Part shown: in pieces, positions 15,448 to 25,201 of the stretch
How positions within the stretch are numbered: position 1 is the first letter of the stretch
How the letters are laid out: each line of letters starts with the position of its first letter
Source of the DNA: an uncultured Clostridia bacterium
GTDB lineage: Bacteria > Bacillota > Clostridia > Oscillospirales > Acutalibacteraceae
DNA: 48,978 nt
Direction of reading: 5' to 3'
Assembly: GCA_944384995.1 (NCBI GenBank)
Contig: CALWVN010000013.1
Coordinates: forward strand, 1-48,978
The notes under the pieces: model-generated
Database searches by the model: none
What the model saw: the letters and a program-made list of their open reading frames with translations, nothing else
What the model was told of the DNA's origin: nothing
Program-made: the position numbers and the translations under genes

Positions 15448-18400
15448 TTAGATTGTCAGATAGCTGAAAATTTCGCGCAGGGTGTCAAGCGGCTGCTGGT
15501 TTTCCGCCATTTTTACGGCGATATGCTTTTTGCCGAAATCCGCCACCGAAACGCGTGCGCGCATCGCGCCCGAAAGGGTCAGCACCATCGAGGTGTCGAG
15601 TTCTTTGACATACAAAATAACAGTCTGCCCTTTCTGCCCGATCTCGTAAATGCCTTTTGCCGCCGCTGCGTTGCGCAGAAGGGAAATGTCCATCAAGCCC
15701 TCGACCGAGCGCGGGATCTCACCGAAGCGGTCGCGCAGCTCGTCGCGTACGTCGGCGGCGTCCTCTTCGGAACGGATGTCCGCAATGCGGCGGTAGATCG
15801 CAAGCCGCTGCGGGAGGCTGTCGATGTAATGCTCGGGGATGTGCGCGTCTACCTGCATATCGATGAGGCATTCCTTTTGGCGCACGGGGCTTTTCTCGCC
15901 CTTTTCCTCGCTGACTGCCTCGCCTAAAAGCTGTAAGTACATGTCGTAGCCGACCGCTTCCATATGCCCGTGCTGCTGTGCGCCGAGCACGCTGCCCGCG
16001 CCGCGGATCTCGAGGTCGCGCATGGCAATCTTAAAGCCCGAGCCGAATTCCGTGTATTCGCGGATCGCCGAAAGCCGTCGCGCTGCGATGTCGGAAAGCT
16101 CCTTGCCGCGCGTGAACGTGAAATAAGCGCTCGCACGCCGCGTGCTTCTGCCGACGCGCCCGCGGATCTGGTGGAGCTGTGCAAGACCGAGACGGTCTGC
16201 ATCCTCAATGATCAGTGTGTTGCAGTTGGGCACATCCACGCCCGTTTCGATGATCGTGGTGCACACGAGAATATCGATCTCGTCCTCCAAAAGCCTGCGC
16301 CAGATGTCGCTGAGCTTTTCCTCCGGCATTTTGCCGTGCGCTACGGCGACGCGCGCGTCGGGCAGCAGCGCGGAAATCTCGCCCGCACGCTTTTCGATCG
16401 TCTCCACGCGGTTGTGGAGGAAATACACCTGCCCGCCGCGGCGAAGCTCCTTTTCCATCGCCTGTACCAGGATCCCCATGTCGTATTCGAGCACATAGGT
16501 CTGCACGGGGAAGCGGTCCTGCGGGGCTTCTTCGATCACGGACATGTCGCGGATACCGGTCATCGCCATGTTCAGCGTGCGCGGGATGGGCGTTGCGGAG
16601 AGCGTCAGCACGTCCACCGCGGGGAACAGCTCTTTGAGCTTTTCTTTCTGTGCCACGCCGAAGCGCTGTTCCTCGTCTACGATCAACAGCCCTAAGTCCT
16701 TGAACTGTACGTCCTTGGAGACGAGGCGGTGCGTGCCGACAATCAAATCGATGCTGCCGCGCCGCAGGTCTTTTAAGATCTTCTCCTGCTGGCGCGGGGT
16801 ACGAAAGCGCGAGATCATTTCCACGTTGACGGGAAAGCCCTCGAAGCGGTTGAGGATCGTGCGGTAGTGCTGGAGCGCAAGGATCGTCGTCGGCACGAGC
16901 ACGGCGCACTGCTTGCCGTCCGCCACGCATTTGAACGCGGCGCGCAGCGCGACCTCCGTCTTACCGAAGCCCACGTCGCCGCACAGCAGGCGGTCCATGG
17001 GATAGGGCTTTTCCATATCGCCCTTGATCTCGTCCACAGCGTGCAGCTGATCGACCGTTTCGTCATAGGGGAAGCGACGCTCAAAGTCGTTCTGCATGTC
17101 GATATCCGGCGAAAAGGCGTGTCCCTGAATGCTCTGGCGCTTCGCGTACAGCGCAATGAGCTGATCTGCCATATCCTTGACCGCACTGCGCACGCGCGAA
17201 CGGGTCTTTTCCCATTCTGCGCCGCCGATGCGGTTGAGCTTGACGGTACGCCCCGTCTCTTCGTGCGGGCCGATGTATTTGGAGACCAAATCAAGCTGAG
17301 TGACGGGCACATACAGCACATCGCCCTTCGCATACCGAATTTTGATGTAATCTTTCGTGATCTTACCGACCTCTAACTTCTGGATGCCGTCAAAGATCCC
17401 GATGCCATGCGCGGCGTGCACCACATAGTCGCCTTTTTTCAGGTCATCGAGCGAGTGCAGCCCCTGCCCCTGCTTAAAGCGCGCGCGGGATTTCCGCCCC
17501 GCCTGCAGGCGCGTCTTGCCGTAGGTATACACATAGAATTTCTCGTGCGGGTAGCAAAAGCCGCCCGAAAGCGCGCCGGGCAGCACCGTGACCATCCCGC
17601 GCGGGAATTCGTTCGGCACAAGGGGGAAGTATACCGCCGTGAGCCCCTCGGCAGACAGGTCCTCCGACAGCGTTTTAGCAGATTTTCCCGTACCGCCGAA
17701 CACCACGACCGTGGCGTCCTTTTGCAGCACAGGCGAAATGTCCTCTAACAGGACATCCAGCTTGCCGTTCCAGACAGGGAGCTGTGTTGCCGTAAAGGTA
17801 ATGAGCTCTTTTACAGGCGTATCAAAGCTGCCGCGCGCGAAGTTATCCACATACAGCGCGCCCTTGTCTGCATACAGCTTGAACAGGTCAGCCTCAGATA
17901 GATAAAAATTATCTAATCCCTTGCACAGTGTTCCTTCCTCGAACAGCGCCTTGACGTCCTCCAAAAGCAGCTTGACAGCGTTTGCGGCGCGCTCACGGCA
18001 GTTTGCACTCTCGCACACGAGCAGCAGACCGTCTTTTTCCAAATAATCAAACACGGTCGCCGCCTCGTTGTAGATCAGCGGCAGATATTTGTCGGCGGAG
18101 CCGAAATTCGCCCCGCCGCGCAGGCGGTCTGCATCGTTATACAGCGTCTCTTTCTGCTTCGCGGCGTGCTTACCCTTTAACAAAGCGGCGAGAGCTTCGA
18201 TTTTCTGCGCCAGTTCTTCCGCAGACGGCAGCAGCACCTCGGTGCCGGGCATCAAGGAAAATTTGTCCAAACGCGCTGTGCGTCGCTGGCTTTGCACGTC
18301 AAAGCAGGAAATGCTTTCGATCGTATCGCCGAAAAATTCGATGCGCACAGGGGTGTCGTTGCCCGGCGAAAAGATGTCCGCAATGCCGCCGCGTACGGAA

Positions 18401-18918
18401 AACTGCCCTACGCCCTCCACCGCGTCGCAGCGTTCATAGCCGCTTGCCGTCAGGGTTTCAAGCAGGGTCGAAAGCGGGAGATCCGCCCCCTTTTGGAGTG
18501 TAAGCGCGTGACGGCGCAAAATGTCGGGCGGCACGGTGCGCTGTATGGCGGCCTCCGCCGAGCACACCACGACATCCGCCGTGCCGTCCAGCATGGCGGT
18601 AAGCGCCCGCAGCCGGCGCTGCTCGTATTCATGTGACCGGCTTTCGGTCTCGGTGTGAAATACAAATTCGCGCGCGGGGTACAAAAACGCGCGCAGCCCA
18701 AAAGTCCGTAAATCCTCGGTCAGCTTGGTCGCCGTTGCCTCATCAGGCAGCAGAAGCAGCGCCCTGCGGCCGAGATCCCCGCAGAGCGTAGCTGTCAGAT
18801 GTGCTTTTTGCGTGCCCGCAAGCCCCAAAGCGCCAAGTGGAAGACGCTTCTTTTGCACAGCAAGGGAAAGCGCCTGATACTCGGGCGAGGCTTTGAGGGG
18901 TTCTTGAAATCCCGACAT
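15448..18918 (-). CDS. mfd: Transcription-repair coupling factor
   Basis: DNA translocase that pushes stalled RNA polymerase off damaged DNA and recruits UvrA. The 1156 residues show the usual architecture. A UvrB-like N-terminal module occupies about 1-330. The RNA-polymerase-interacting domain at about 490-555 has KKGDYVVHAAHGIGIF. The RecG-type helicase follows, with Walker A GDVGFGKTE near 646, Walker B VDEEQRFG near 750 and QIRGRVGR later on. The C-terminal D7-like domain closes the protein. Read with a GGGAGA ribosome site before the ATG. It lies between pth and the glycerate kinase gene. Confidence 0.97.
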   Translation of the reverse strand: MSGFQEPLKASPEYQALSLAVQKKRLPLGALGLAGTQKAHLTATLCGDLGRRALLLLPDEATATKLTEDLRTFGLRAFLYPAREFVFHTETESRSHEYEQRRLRALTAMLDGTADVVVCSAEAAIQRTVPPDILRRHALTLQKGADLPLSTLLETLTASGYERCDAVEGVGQFSVRGGIADIFSPGNDTPVRIEFFGDTIESISCFDVQSQRRTARLDKFSLMPGTEVLLPSAEELAQKIEALAALLKGKHAAKQKETLYNDADRLRGGANFGSADKYLPLIYNEAATVFDYLEKDGLLLVCESANCRERAANAVKLLLEDVKALFEEGTLCKGLDNFYLSEADLFKLYADKGALYVDNFARGSFDTPVKELITFTATQLPVWNGKLDVLLEDISPVLQKDATVVVFGGTGKSAKTLSEDLSAEGLTAVYFPLVPNEFPRGMVTVLPGALSGGFCYPHEKFYVYTYGKTRLQAGRKSRARFKQGQGLHSLDDLKKGDYVVHAAHGIGIFDGIQKLEVGKITKDYIKIRYAKGDVLYVPVTQLDLVSKYIGPHEETGRTVKLNRIGGAEWEKTRSRVRSAVKDMADQLIALYAKRQSIQGHAFSPDIDMQNDFERRFPYDETVDQLHAVDEIKGDMEKPYPMDRLLCGDVGFGKTEVALRAAFKCVADGKQCAVLVPTTILALQHYRTILNRFEGFPVNVEMISRFRTPRQQEKILKDLRRGSIDLIVGTHRLVSKDVQFKDLGLLIVDEEQRFGVAQKEKLKELFPAVDVLTLSATPIPRTLNMAMTGIRDMSVIEEAPQDRFPVQTYVLEYDMGILVQAMEKELRRGGQVYFLHNRVETIEKRAGEISALLPDARVAVAHGKMPEEKLSDIWRRLLEDEIDILVCTTIIETGVDVPNCNTLIIEDADRLGLAQLHQIRGRVGRSTRRASAYFTFTRGKELSDIAARRLSAIREYTEFGSGFKIAMRDLEIRGAGSVLGAQQHGHMEAVGYDMYLQLLGEAVSEEKGEKSPVRQKECLIDMQVDAHIPEHYIDSLPQRLAIYRRIADIRSEEDAADVRDELRDRFGEIPRSVEGLMDISLLRNAAAAKGIYEIGQKGQTVILYVKELDTSMVLTLSGAMRARVSVADFGKKHIAVKMAENQQPLDTLREIFSYLTI

Positions 18919-18984
18919 AGTTGAAATTTGTCTCCCGTTCTGTGTATGTATCAGTAAAGTTAATTTTTATCTATACAAATGCGG

Positions 18985-19596
18985 TTAGGAATTGCAGCGG
19001 TTCATCGCCTCGTCGATCTTGCCGTCCAAAATCAGCGGTACGGCCTCGCAGGCACGCTCCAGCGCGGCTTTCAATGGGTGCTGTTCGTCTTTTTTAAAGC
19101 TTGTAAGCACCCAGTCGGCAAGGTCGTAATCGGGGTGCGGCTTTTTGCCGACGCCGATTTTGATGCGGGGAAAAGCATCGCTGTTTAAGTGATAAATAAT
19201 GCTTTTGATCCCGTTGTGCCCGCCGTCCGTGCCCTTGCGGCGGACGCGCAGCCGCCCGACGTCCAGCGAAACGTCGTCGAATATCACCAGAATGCGCTCG
19301 GGCGGTATTTTATAGAAGTCGGCGGCATCGCGCACCGCCTCACCCGAATTGTTCATAAAGGTCTGCGGCTTGAGCACCAGACAGCGGTGCCCGGCAAGCG
19401 TTATATCCGCCGTCAGTGAACGGAATTTGAGACGCTTTAGGGAAAACCCGTGCTGCTGGGCAAGCAGATCCACGCACAAAAAGCCCGCGTTGTGGCGGGT
19501 AAAGCTGTATTTTTCGCCGGGGTTTCCAAGGCCTACGATCAGGAATTCCGGTGCGCCGCTTGTCGGCGCGGGTTTTGGTTTTCGTCGAAACAGCAT
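18985..19596 (-). CDS. pth: Peptidyl-tRNA hydrolase
   Basis: Cytoplasmic enzyme that recycles peptidyl-tRNAs released from stalled ribosomes. Conserved pieces are IVGLGNPGEKYSFTRHNAGF with the catalytic His, KPQTFMNNSGEAV, IFDDVSLDVGRLRVR and GGHNGIKSI. At 203 residues it is slightly long because about 16 residues (MLFRRKPKPAPTSGAP) precede the normal start of the fold. The pairing pth-mfd on one strand is common in Bacillota. Confidence 0.96.
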   Translation of the reverse strand: MLFRRKPKPAPTSGAPEFLIVGLGNPGEKYSFTRHNAGFLCVDLLAQQHGFSLKRLKFRSLTADITLAGHRCLVLKPQTFMNNSGEAVRDAADFYKIPPERILVIFDDVSLDVGRLRVRRKGTDGGHNGIKSIIYHLNSDAFPRIKIGVGKKPHPDYDLADWVLTSFKKDEQHPLKAALERACEAVPLILDGKIDEAMNRCNS

Positions 19597-19628
19597 AGCG
19601 GTTTGCTACCTCTCAAACGCCTTGGGCG

Positions 19629-20864
19629 TTACTTTTTTTCTTCCTTAAAGCGGCGGCTCCAGCCGTCTTTATTGACCTGCCGTGCACGCGCAATGCCCAG
19701 CGCGTCGGCGGGAATGTCCTCCGTGATCGTGGAACCCGCAGCGGTATACGCGCCGTCGCCCACCTTTACGGGCGCAACCAAGTTCGTATTGCAGCCGATA
19801 AAAGCGTCGTCGCCGATCGTGGTACGGAACTTCGCTTTGCCCGTATAGTTGACCGTGACCGTGCCGCAGCCGAAGTTGACGCGTTTGCCGACGTCGGAAT
19901 CGCCGACATAGGTCAGGTGCGAGACCTTGGTGCCTGTGTCAATATTGGAGTTTTTGACCTCTACAAAGTTGCCCAAGTGCACGTTCTCGCCGACGACGGA
20001 ATTCGGGCGGATGTGCACGAACGGCCCGATATTTACGCCGCTTTGCACGCGGGAACGGTAGCACTGCGTGCTGTTTAAGACGGCGTTTTCGCCGATCTCG
20101 CTGTCCTCTATGAGCGTGTTCGGCCCCAAGACAGAACCTGCGCCCACCGTCGTGCGCCCGCGTAAGATCGTACCGGGCAGCAGCGTTGCCCCCGCTTTGA
20201 CGGTCACATCGGGCCCGACCAGCACACCGTCCATAGAGGGGATCTCCACGCCCGCGTCCAGAAGGGATTCTAAAATATTGCGCCGCACATAGGCGGTGAT
20301 CGTGTTGCGGCTGCGTGCCGTGTCGGTGCACAGTGCGGCTTCCGGGAACGGCGCTTCCAGCGTCTGCACCTTGCCGCCCGCTTTTTGCAAAATTTCCGAC
20401 AGCCGCACAAGCGGGCAGCCGCTTCCTGTAAGCGATGCGTTCGCTGCCGCGTTTTCGAGCGCCGACCGGCGCACCCACGCGGCAAGCAGCGCGCCGCCCT
20501 CGCGCGGGCAGCAGAATGCCGTCATATCGTTTTTGTTTTTTTGATGTGCATCATATGCCGCGTGGATAAACAGTTCATGCATAAGCGGCATGTCGCCGCG
20601 CAAAAACAGGATGTCACGCGGCTGCTCTTGTGCGAAAACACGAAGTACCGCTGTGCAGCTGTTATCCGCATCGCTTTCCGGCGCCAGGCAATCTGCTCCC
20701 GCGTTCTCCGCTAAGGCGCGCACTTCCGTGCTTGCCGTCAACACCGTAAGATCCTCGATCTTACAGTCGCGCACCGCGTCGAGCACCCACAAAAGCGATG
20801 GTTTGAACAAAATGGGCTGCGTCGCGTTTGGATTTCCGAAGATCAAGGCTCTACAAAATTCCAT
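19629..20864 (-). CDS. glmU: GlmU-like protein: intact acetyltransferase, degenerate uridylyltransferase domain
   Basis: GlmU normally acetylates glucosamine-1-phosphate and then makes UDP-GlcNAc. Here the C-terminal left-handed beta-helix (about 225-400) keeps the acetyltransferase residues: IRPNS, GNFVEVKNS, KVSHLTYVGD, NFGCGTVTVNYTGK and AAGSTITEDIP. The N-terminal domain (about 1-215) keeps the Rossmann outline and a GDMPL metal motif. However, the nucleotide-binding loop (usually LAAGxGTRMxSxxPK) is replaced by IFGNPNATQPILFKP, so uridylyltransferase activity is doubtful. The length of 411 is short of the usual 450 or so. It may be a mono-functional acetyltransferase, with another enzyme supplying UDP transfer. 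Confidence 0.85.
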   Translation of the reverse strand: MEFCRALIFGNPNATQPILFKPSLLWVLDAVRDCKIEDLTVLTASTEVRALAENAGADCLAPESDADNSCTAVLRVFAQEQPRDILFLRGDMPLMHELFIHAAYDAHQKNKNDMTAFCCPREGGALLAAWVRRSALENAAANASLTGSGCPLVRLSEILQKAGGKVQTLEAPFPEAALCTDTARSRNTITAYVRRNILESLLDAGVEIPSMDGVLVGPDVTVKAGATLLPGTILRGRTTVGAGSVLGPNTLIEDSEIGENAVLNSTQCYRSRVQSGVNIGPFVHIRPNSVVGENVHLGNFVEVKNSNIDTGTKVSHLTYVGDSDVGKRVNFGCGTVTVNYTGKAKFRTTIGDDAFIGCNTNLVAPVKVGDGAYTAAGSTITEDIPADALGIARARQVNKDGWSRRFKEEKK

Positions 20865-20900
20865 CCCAAGTTCCTCCTGTCTGTTTGCCGCATAGCAGTA

Positions 20901-21101
20901 TCAGTTTTGCCGTTCGACCATTTTGTATTCTTCATAAAAGCGGAAATACGGGCAGTTCTGCGTGCTGTAAGAAAGGAAGCTTTGCATCTCGTCCTCGTCG
21001 AGGTCAATCTCGCACACGTACTGCTCGGTTTTCTCGTCGTAGTCATAATAGGCGCACATGTCACAGCGCGACTGCGGCACGACTTCCGGCTTTTTATTCA
21101 T
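20901..21101 (-). CDS. Small Cys-rich protein, DUF6472-like
   Basis: A 66-residue acidic protein with no signal or membrane segment. Its core CDMCAYYDYDEKTEQYVCEI and the later NCPYFRFYEEYK contain four cysteines spaced like a small metal-binding fold. This resembles a short family (recalled as DUF6472) common in Clostridia and of unknown function. The ATG at 21101 is chosen because it overlaps the stop of the preceding FAD enzyme as ATGA; an earlier in-frame start inside that gene is unlikely. It sits between the FAD enzyme and the glmU-like gene. Confidence 0.75.
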   Translation of the reverse strand: MNKKPEVVPQSRCDMCAYYDYDEKTEQYVCEIDLDEDEMQSFLSYSTQNCPYFRFYEEYKMVERQN

Positions 21102-22657
21102 GCATCCCCGCCCGCTTTCGTTTCGTGGTACGCTTTCTCTGTGTTGACGCTCCACACCGCCGTTTTGTCCGGATTGCCGCTTATAATACCGTCTGCGGCG
21201 GCGAACGCGGTCAGCATGGAGTGGTCCATGTTGTTGTAGCGGTGCTGCCCGTTGCGCCCGATGCAGTAAAGATTGCCGAGCCCGTCAAGAAAGTTGCGCA
21301 CGCGCGGCAGTTCCTCGTAGGTGTCAAAATAGGCGGGGTAGGCTTTTGGGACTTTTTCGCAGTGGCTGTCCAAAATCGGCTCGTTTTCGTCTAAAAGCCC
21401 GATTTTCACAAGGTCATCGCGCCCGCGTGCGGCAAGCGTCTCAGCGTCCGTGTTCCAAAAATCGTCGCCCTCGCGGCAAAAATATTCGAGCCCCACAAAT
21501 ACCGTATCCTGCGGGTCTTTGACCATATAGGGCGACCAGTTGTTAAAGATCTGCACGCGTCCGAGCTTCACGCCCCGATCCTGCACATAGATCCAGCAGT
21601 CGGGGATCAGTGTGCCGAGCGCGCGCATGGTTGTTTCGTTTTTCGGGCGCAGCCGCCGTACAAGCAGCCCGACCGTCACAAAATCGCGGTAGGGAAGCCC
21701 CGCCGCCGCAGTCTGCACGCTGTCTGGCACAGGGATGCCCTGCAGCGCCGCGACCAGCTCGCAAAGGGGCATGGAGGAGAGCACAAAGTCGGCGGGATAC
21801 GTTTTTTGCCCGTCGCGCTCTTTAGCGCACACCGCCGAAAGACGCCCGTTTTCCGTTTGCAGCGCCGTCACGCGGCTTTGCAGCACCAGGTGCCCGCCGC
21901 GCTCCCGGAATTCCGCCGCCGCGCGCTCCCAAAGCTGCCCGGGGCCGAATTTCGGGTATTTGAATTGTTCAATGAGCGACGTTTCACGCGCCTTATGATC
22001 AAGCCCCAGGGCATTTTTGAGTACCGCCGCAACAGAAAGCCCCTTGACGCGCTGTGCGCCCCAGTCGGCGGAAATGACGGATGGGTGTCGCCCCCAAAGC
22101 TTTTCGGTGTAGTCCTCGAAAAACATTTCATATAAAGGCCGTCCGAAGCGGTTGATGTAGAAATTTTCAAGTGAAGTTTCCGGTCGCTTTTTGGCGCACG
22201 CGGCAAAATATCCCAAACCTGCGCGCACGGTGCGCGCAAGCCCGAGATTACGGAAGGTCTGCGGTTTTACGGAGATCGGATAATCAAAGAATTTACCGAG
22301 ATAGTATATGCGCGAAACGCGGTCGCGCAGCAGCATGACGCTGTCTGTTTTTTCGGGGTCGGGACCGCCGGGCAAAAATGCTTTTTGGCGGTTTAACAGG
22401 CAGTCGTCAATCGCGGGCGCACCCTGCGTGAGCAGCAGGCTTTCCCAAAAGGCGTTGACGCGCGCATCTTTCGAGAAAAAGCGGTGCCCGCCGATGTCCA
22501 TGCGGTTGCCGTTGTGTGTGACCGTGCGCGAGATACCGCCCAAAGCGCTGCTCGCTTCCAGAATCGTGACGGCGTATTGCTGCGGCGCGCGGCGCAGGAG
22601 CTCAAGCCCTGCCGTCAGTCCTGCCGGACCCGCGCCGATAATAACGATTTGTTGCAT
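21098..22657 (-). CDS. FAD-dependent oxidoreductase, amine-oxidase / UDP-galactopyranose-mutase type
   Basis: A 519-residue soluble flavoprotein. The N-terminal dinucleotide-binding motif is IVIIGAGPAGLTAGLELL, followed by EASSALGGISRT and the motif MDIGGHRFFSK. The C-terminal FAD contact is GNLYCIGRNGQHRYNNMDHS. The family groups protoporphyrinogen-oxidase-like and UDP-galactopyranose-mutase-like enzymes and is often found in polysaccharide or envelope clusters; the exact substrate cannot be read. It overlaps the small Cys-rich gene downstream by four bases and follows the cyclase by 24. Confidence 0.8.
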   Translation of the reverse strand: MQQIVIIGAGPAGLTAGLELLRRAPQQYAVTILEASSALGGISRTVTHNGNRMDIGGHRFFSKDARVNAFWESLLLTQGAPAIDDCLLNRQKAFLPGGPDPEKTDSVMLLRDRVSRIYYLGKFFDYPISVKPQTFRNLGLARTVRAGLGYFAACAKKRPETSLENFYINRFGRPLYEMFFEDYTEKLWGRHPSVISADWGAQRVKGLSVAAVLKNALGLDHKARETSLIEQFKYPKFGPGQLWERAAAEFRERGGHLVLQSRVTALQTENGRLSAVCAKERDGQKTYPADFVLSSMPLCELVAALQGIPVPDSVQTAAAGLPYRDFVTVGLLVRRLRPKNETTMRALGTLIPDCWIYVQDRGVKLGRVQIFNNWSPYMVKDPQDTVFVGLEYFCREGDDFWNTDAETLAARGRDDLVKIGLLDENEPILDSHCEKVPKAYPAYFDTYEELPRVRNFLDGLGNLYCIGRNGQHRYNNMDHSMLTAFAAADGIISGNPDKTAVWSVNTEKAYHETKAGGDA

Positions 22658-22681
22658 AAGCGTTGCGTTGTCCCTTTCTTC

Positions 22682-23299
22682 TTAGACAAGCGGGGATTTG
22701 CCACTCCAAAAAATATAATCCGAAACGAGCACGGCGCGCGTGAACGCCGCCTCTGCCTCACCGATCTTGACGGGCGGCGCGATCAGGAAATATTCCCCGT
22801 TGTGCACCGACGCGAGGTTGAGCCCCTCTAAGATCACGACGTTTTCCCGCAGGAACGCGCAGTGCGCCGCGCCGGTCTCGTCGTAATCGGGGTCTATGCT
22901 CAGCGCATCCGTACCTACGAGCTTACAGCCGTAGTAGGTCATCGCCTGCGCGGCAGTCTCGTGGATGAAAGCTCTTCCGGAGGATTTCAAAAGCAGACGC
23001 TCGCACCCGCGCGGGAAAGAGTTTTCCACGACCTCGCCCGTGATGATGCCGGGCGTGACTTCTAAAACGCGGCACGGACCGATGCACACATCCAAAGGAA
23101 TCTGCGCGGCGTCCGCCCCGCCGTCGAGAAAATGCAGCGGCGCGTCCATGTGCGTGCCGTTGTGCAGGCCCGCATACAGGGCGTTGAGGTTATAACGGTC
23201 GCCGTTTCCCAAAGATTTAAGTGCGTGCAGCTCGGGCACGGGGTCGCCTGCATATACCTCCGCCGCGAGCAGGTCGTTGGAAATATCGATGATCTTCAT
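22682..23299 (-). CDS. Cyclase-family metal hydrolase (kynurenine formamidase-like)
   Basis: A 205-residue protein of the swivelling beta/alpha/beta cyclase superfamily. The signature HNGTHMDAPLHF provides the metal-binding His and Asp residues. Relatives hydrolyse N-formylkynurenine or cyclic amides, but in Clostridia most have no assigned substrate. Lying in a series with asparagine synthase and a racemase, it might act on an amino-acid derivative, which is inference only. No signal peptide. Confidence 0.85.
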   Translation of the reverse strand: MKIIDISNDLLAAEVYAGDPVPELHALKSLGNGDRYNLNALYAGLHNGTHMDAPLHFLDGGADAAQIPLDVCIGPCRVLEVTPGIITGEVVENSFPRGCERLLLKSSGRAFIHETAAQAMTYYGCKLVGTDALSIDPDYDETGAAHCAFLRENVVILEGLNLASVHNGEYFLIAPPVKIGEAEAAFTRAVLVSDYIFWSGKSPLV

Positions 23300-23324
23300 A
23301 AAGCGCCCCCTTGTTGTGCGGCAG

Positions 23325-25169
23325 TCAGTTTTGAATGAAATAGGCTTCGTACCAGAGTAAGAAGCAGTAGATCGACCAGATCTTTTTCATGTTGTGCGCC
23401 GTACCGGCCTTGTGGTCGTCGAGAAGCTTCAGAATAAAGTCCGTATTGAAAAAACGCTTCGCGGTGTTGCTTTCAAATTTTTCCTTGACACGCGCATAGA
23501 ATTCATCGCGACGCAGCCAGTCGTTGAGTGGCGTTAAGAAGCCGGTCTTGCGCATGTGCGCGGTCTTTTCGGGAAGCTGCTTTGCCGCAGCCCCGCGCAG
23601 GGCGACCTTGGTCGTCTCTTGGTTGACACGGTATTTCGAGGGGATCTGCAGCGCGAGCCGCAGCATTTCGCGATCGAGGAACGGGACACGCAGCTCCAAA
23701 GAATTCGCCATGCTCATGCGGTCGGCTTTGACGAGGATGTCCTGCACAAGCCAGGTGCGGATATCCGCATACTGCATTTTGGTGATGTCGTCCTCGTTTT
23801 TCACCTCGTCAAAATAGGGCTTGGTGAATTCCGAGGGGTCGGGCGCGTCTACGGGCTGCGCCAGAACTTTATTGACTTCCGCATGGCGGTAGACGTAATT
23901 GTTGCGGATGTACCGTTTTTCGATGGGGAACTGTCCGCGCATCAAAAAGCGCTTGCCGTGGAAATTCGGCATTTTAGATGCAAGCCCCGCCAAAGCGCGG
24001 CGCAGGGACAGCGGCAAACGCATGTACTTCTCAAAGTCAAGCGGTTCACGGTAATAGTGGTAGCCGCCGAACAGTTCGTCCGCGCCCTCGCCGGAAAGCA
24101 CGACCTTGACCTGTTCACTTGCCAATTTCGCGAGGAAATACAGCGCGATGGCGGAGGGGTTCGGCAGCGGCTCATCCATATAATACTGTACGGCGGGCGT
24201 GGCGTCGAAATACTCTTGTGCCGTGATTTTCTTTGTGAAATTCAGCACGCCCTCGGTCTTGGCAAATTCCTCTGCAGAGGAAAGCTCCGAATATTTTTCC
24301 TCGGCGTAGCCCACGGAAAAGGTGCGCACACGGTTGCGCTTCGCCATTTCGTGCACGACGTAGCTCGAATCCACGCCGCTTGACAGGAAGCAGCCGACCT
24401 CAACGTCGGCGATGCCGTGCGCCGCGGTCGAGTCGCGAAACGTCTCATCGATCAGCGTTTCCCACTCGGCAAGGGTCTTTTCGTTGTCGATGTCGTATTC
24501 GGGCGTGTAATAGCGCGCCGTCTCAAAGCGCCCGTCCTGCCAGGTGAAGTACGCGCCCGGCTCCATTTTGTAGACGTGCTTGAAGAGCGTCTCCGTGTTC
24601 GGGATATACTCAAAGCACAGATATTCGGGTAAGCGCTCCTTGTTGAGTTCCTTTTTGAACAGCGGGTTGTCAAGGAACGCCTTGATCTCGGAGGCGAACA
24701 GAAAGTTCCCCTCGTGCATGTAATAGAAAAACGGCTTGATGCCGAAAATGTCGCGCGCCCCGAACAGGCGGTTTGCTGCCTTGTCCCAAATGACAAAGGC
24801 GAACATGCCGCGCAGCTTTAGAAGCAGGTCTTTGCCCCATTCCTCGTAGCCGTGCAGCAGCACCTCGGAGTCGGTGCGGGTCTTAAAGACATGCCCTTTT
24901 TCGAGCAGCTCTTCTCGAAGCGGCTGGAAGTTGTAAATTTCACCGTTGAAAACCAGCACCTTTGTGCTGTCCTCGTTCGTAATGGGCTGGCTGCCGCCCG
25001 CAAGGTCGATGATGCTCAATCTCCGAAAGCCCAGCGATACCTTGTCATCTACATAATAGTCTTCCTGATCGGGCCCGCGGTGCGTAATGCGTGCCGCCAT
25101 GGCGCGCACCACCGCTTCATTTTTTGTTGTATCGGGCGTATCGTTGAGAAAGCCTACAAATCCGCACAT
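23325..25169 (-). CDS. asnB: Glutamine-dependent asparagine synthase, possible D-Asp amidating enzyme
   Basis: Transfers the amide of glutamine to an aspartate carboxyl activated with ATP. The 614 residues have the class II glutaminase domain with nucleophile Cys2 (MCGFVGFL), RRLSIIDL and FNGEIYN. The synthetase domain has the PP-loop LSSGVDSS near 261 and VLSGEGADELFGGYHYY. It could be ordinary AsnB. However, it directly follows an Asp/Glu racemase and a D-aspartate-ligase-like gene, the same trio that in Lactococcus (racD, aslA, asnH) makes and amidates the D-Asp bridge of peptidoglycan. The gap to the racemase is 32 bases. Confidence 0.92.
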   Translation of the reverse strand: MCGFVGFLNDTPDTTKNEAVVRAMAARITHRGPDQEDYYVDDKVSLGFRRLSIIDLAGGSQPITNEDSTKVLVFNGEIYNFQPLREELLEKGHVFKTRTDSEVLLHGYEEWGKDLLLKLRGMFAFVIWDKAANRLFGARDIFGIKPFFYYMHEGNFLFASEIKAFLDNPLFKKELNKERLPEYLCFEYIPNTETLFKHVYKMEPGAYFTWQDGRFETARYYTPEYDIDNEKTLAEWETLIDETFRDSTAAHGIADVEVGCFLSSGVDSSYVVHEMAKRNRVRTFSVGYAEEKYSELSSAEEFAKTEGVLNFTKKITAQEYFDATPAVQYYMDEPLPNPSAIALYFLAKLASEQVKVVLSGEGADELFGGYHYYREPLDFEKYMRLPLSLRRALAGLASKMPNFHGKRFLMRGQFPIEKRYIRNNYVYRHAEVNKVLAQPVDAPDPSEFTKPYFDEVKNEDDITKMQYADIRTWLVQDILVKADRMSMANSLELRVPFLDREMLRLALQIPSKYRVNQETTKVALRGAAAKQLPEKTAHMRKTGFLTPLNDWLRRDEFYARVKEKFESNTAKRFFNTDFILKLLDDHKAGTAHNMKKIWSIYCFLLWYEAYFIQN

Positions 25170-25201
25170 AGTCCGTTTACCTCGTTATGTTGACGGAACC
25201 G

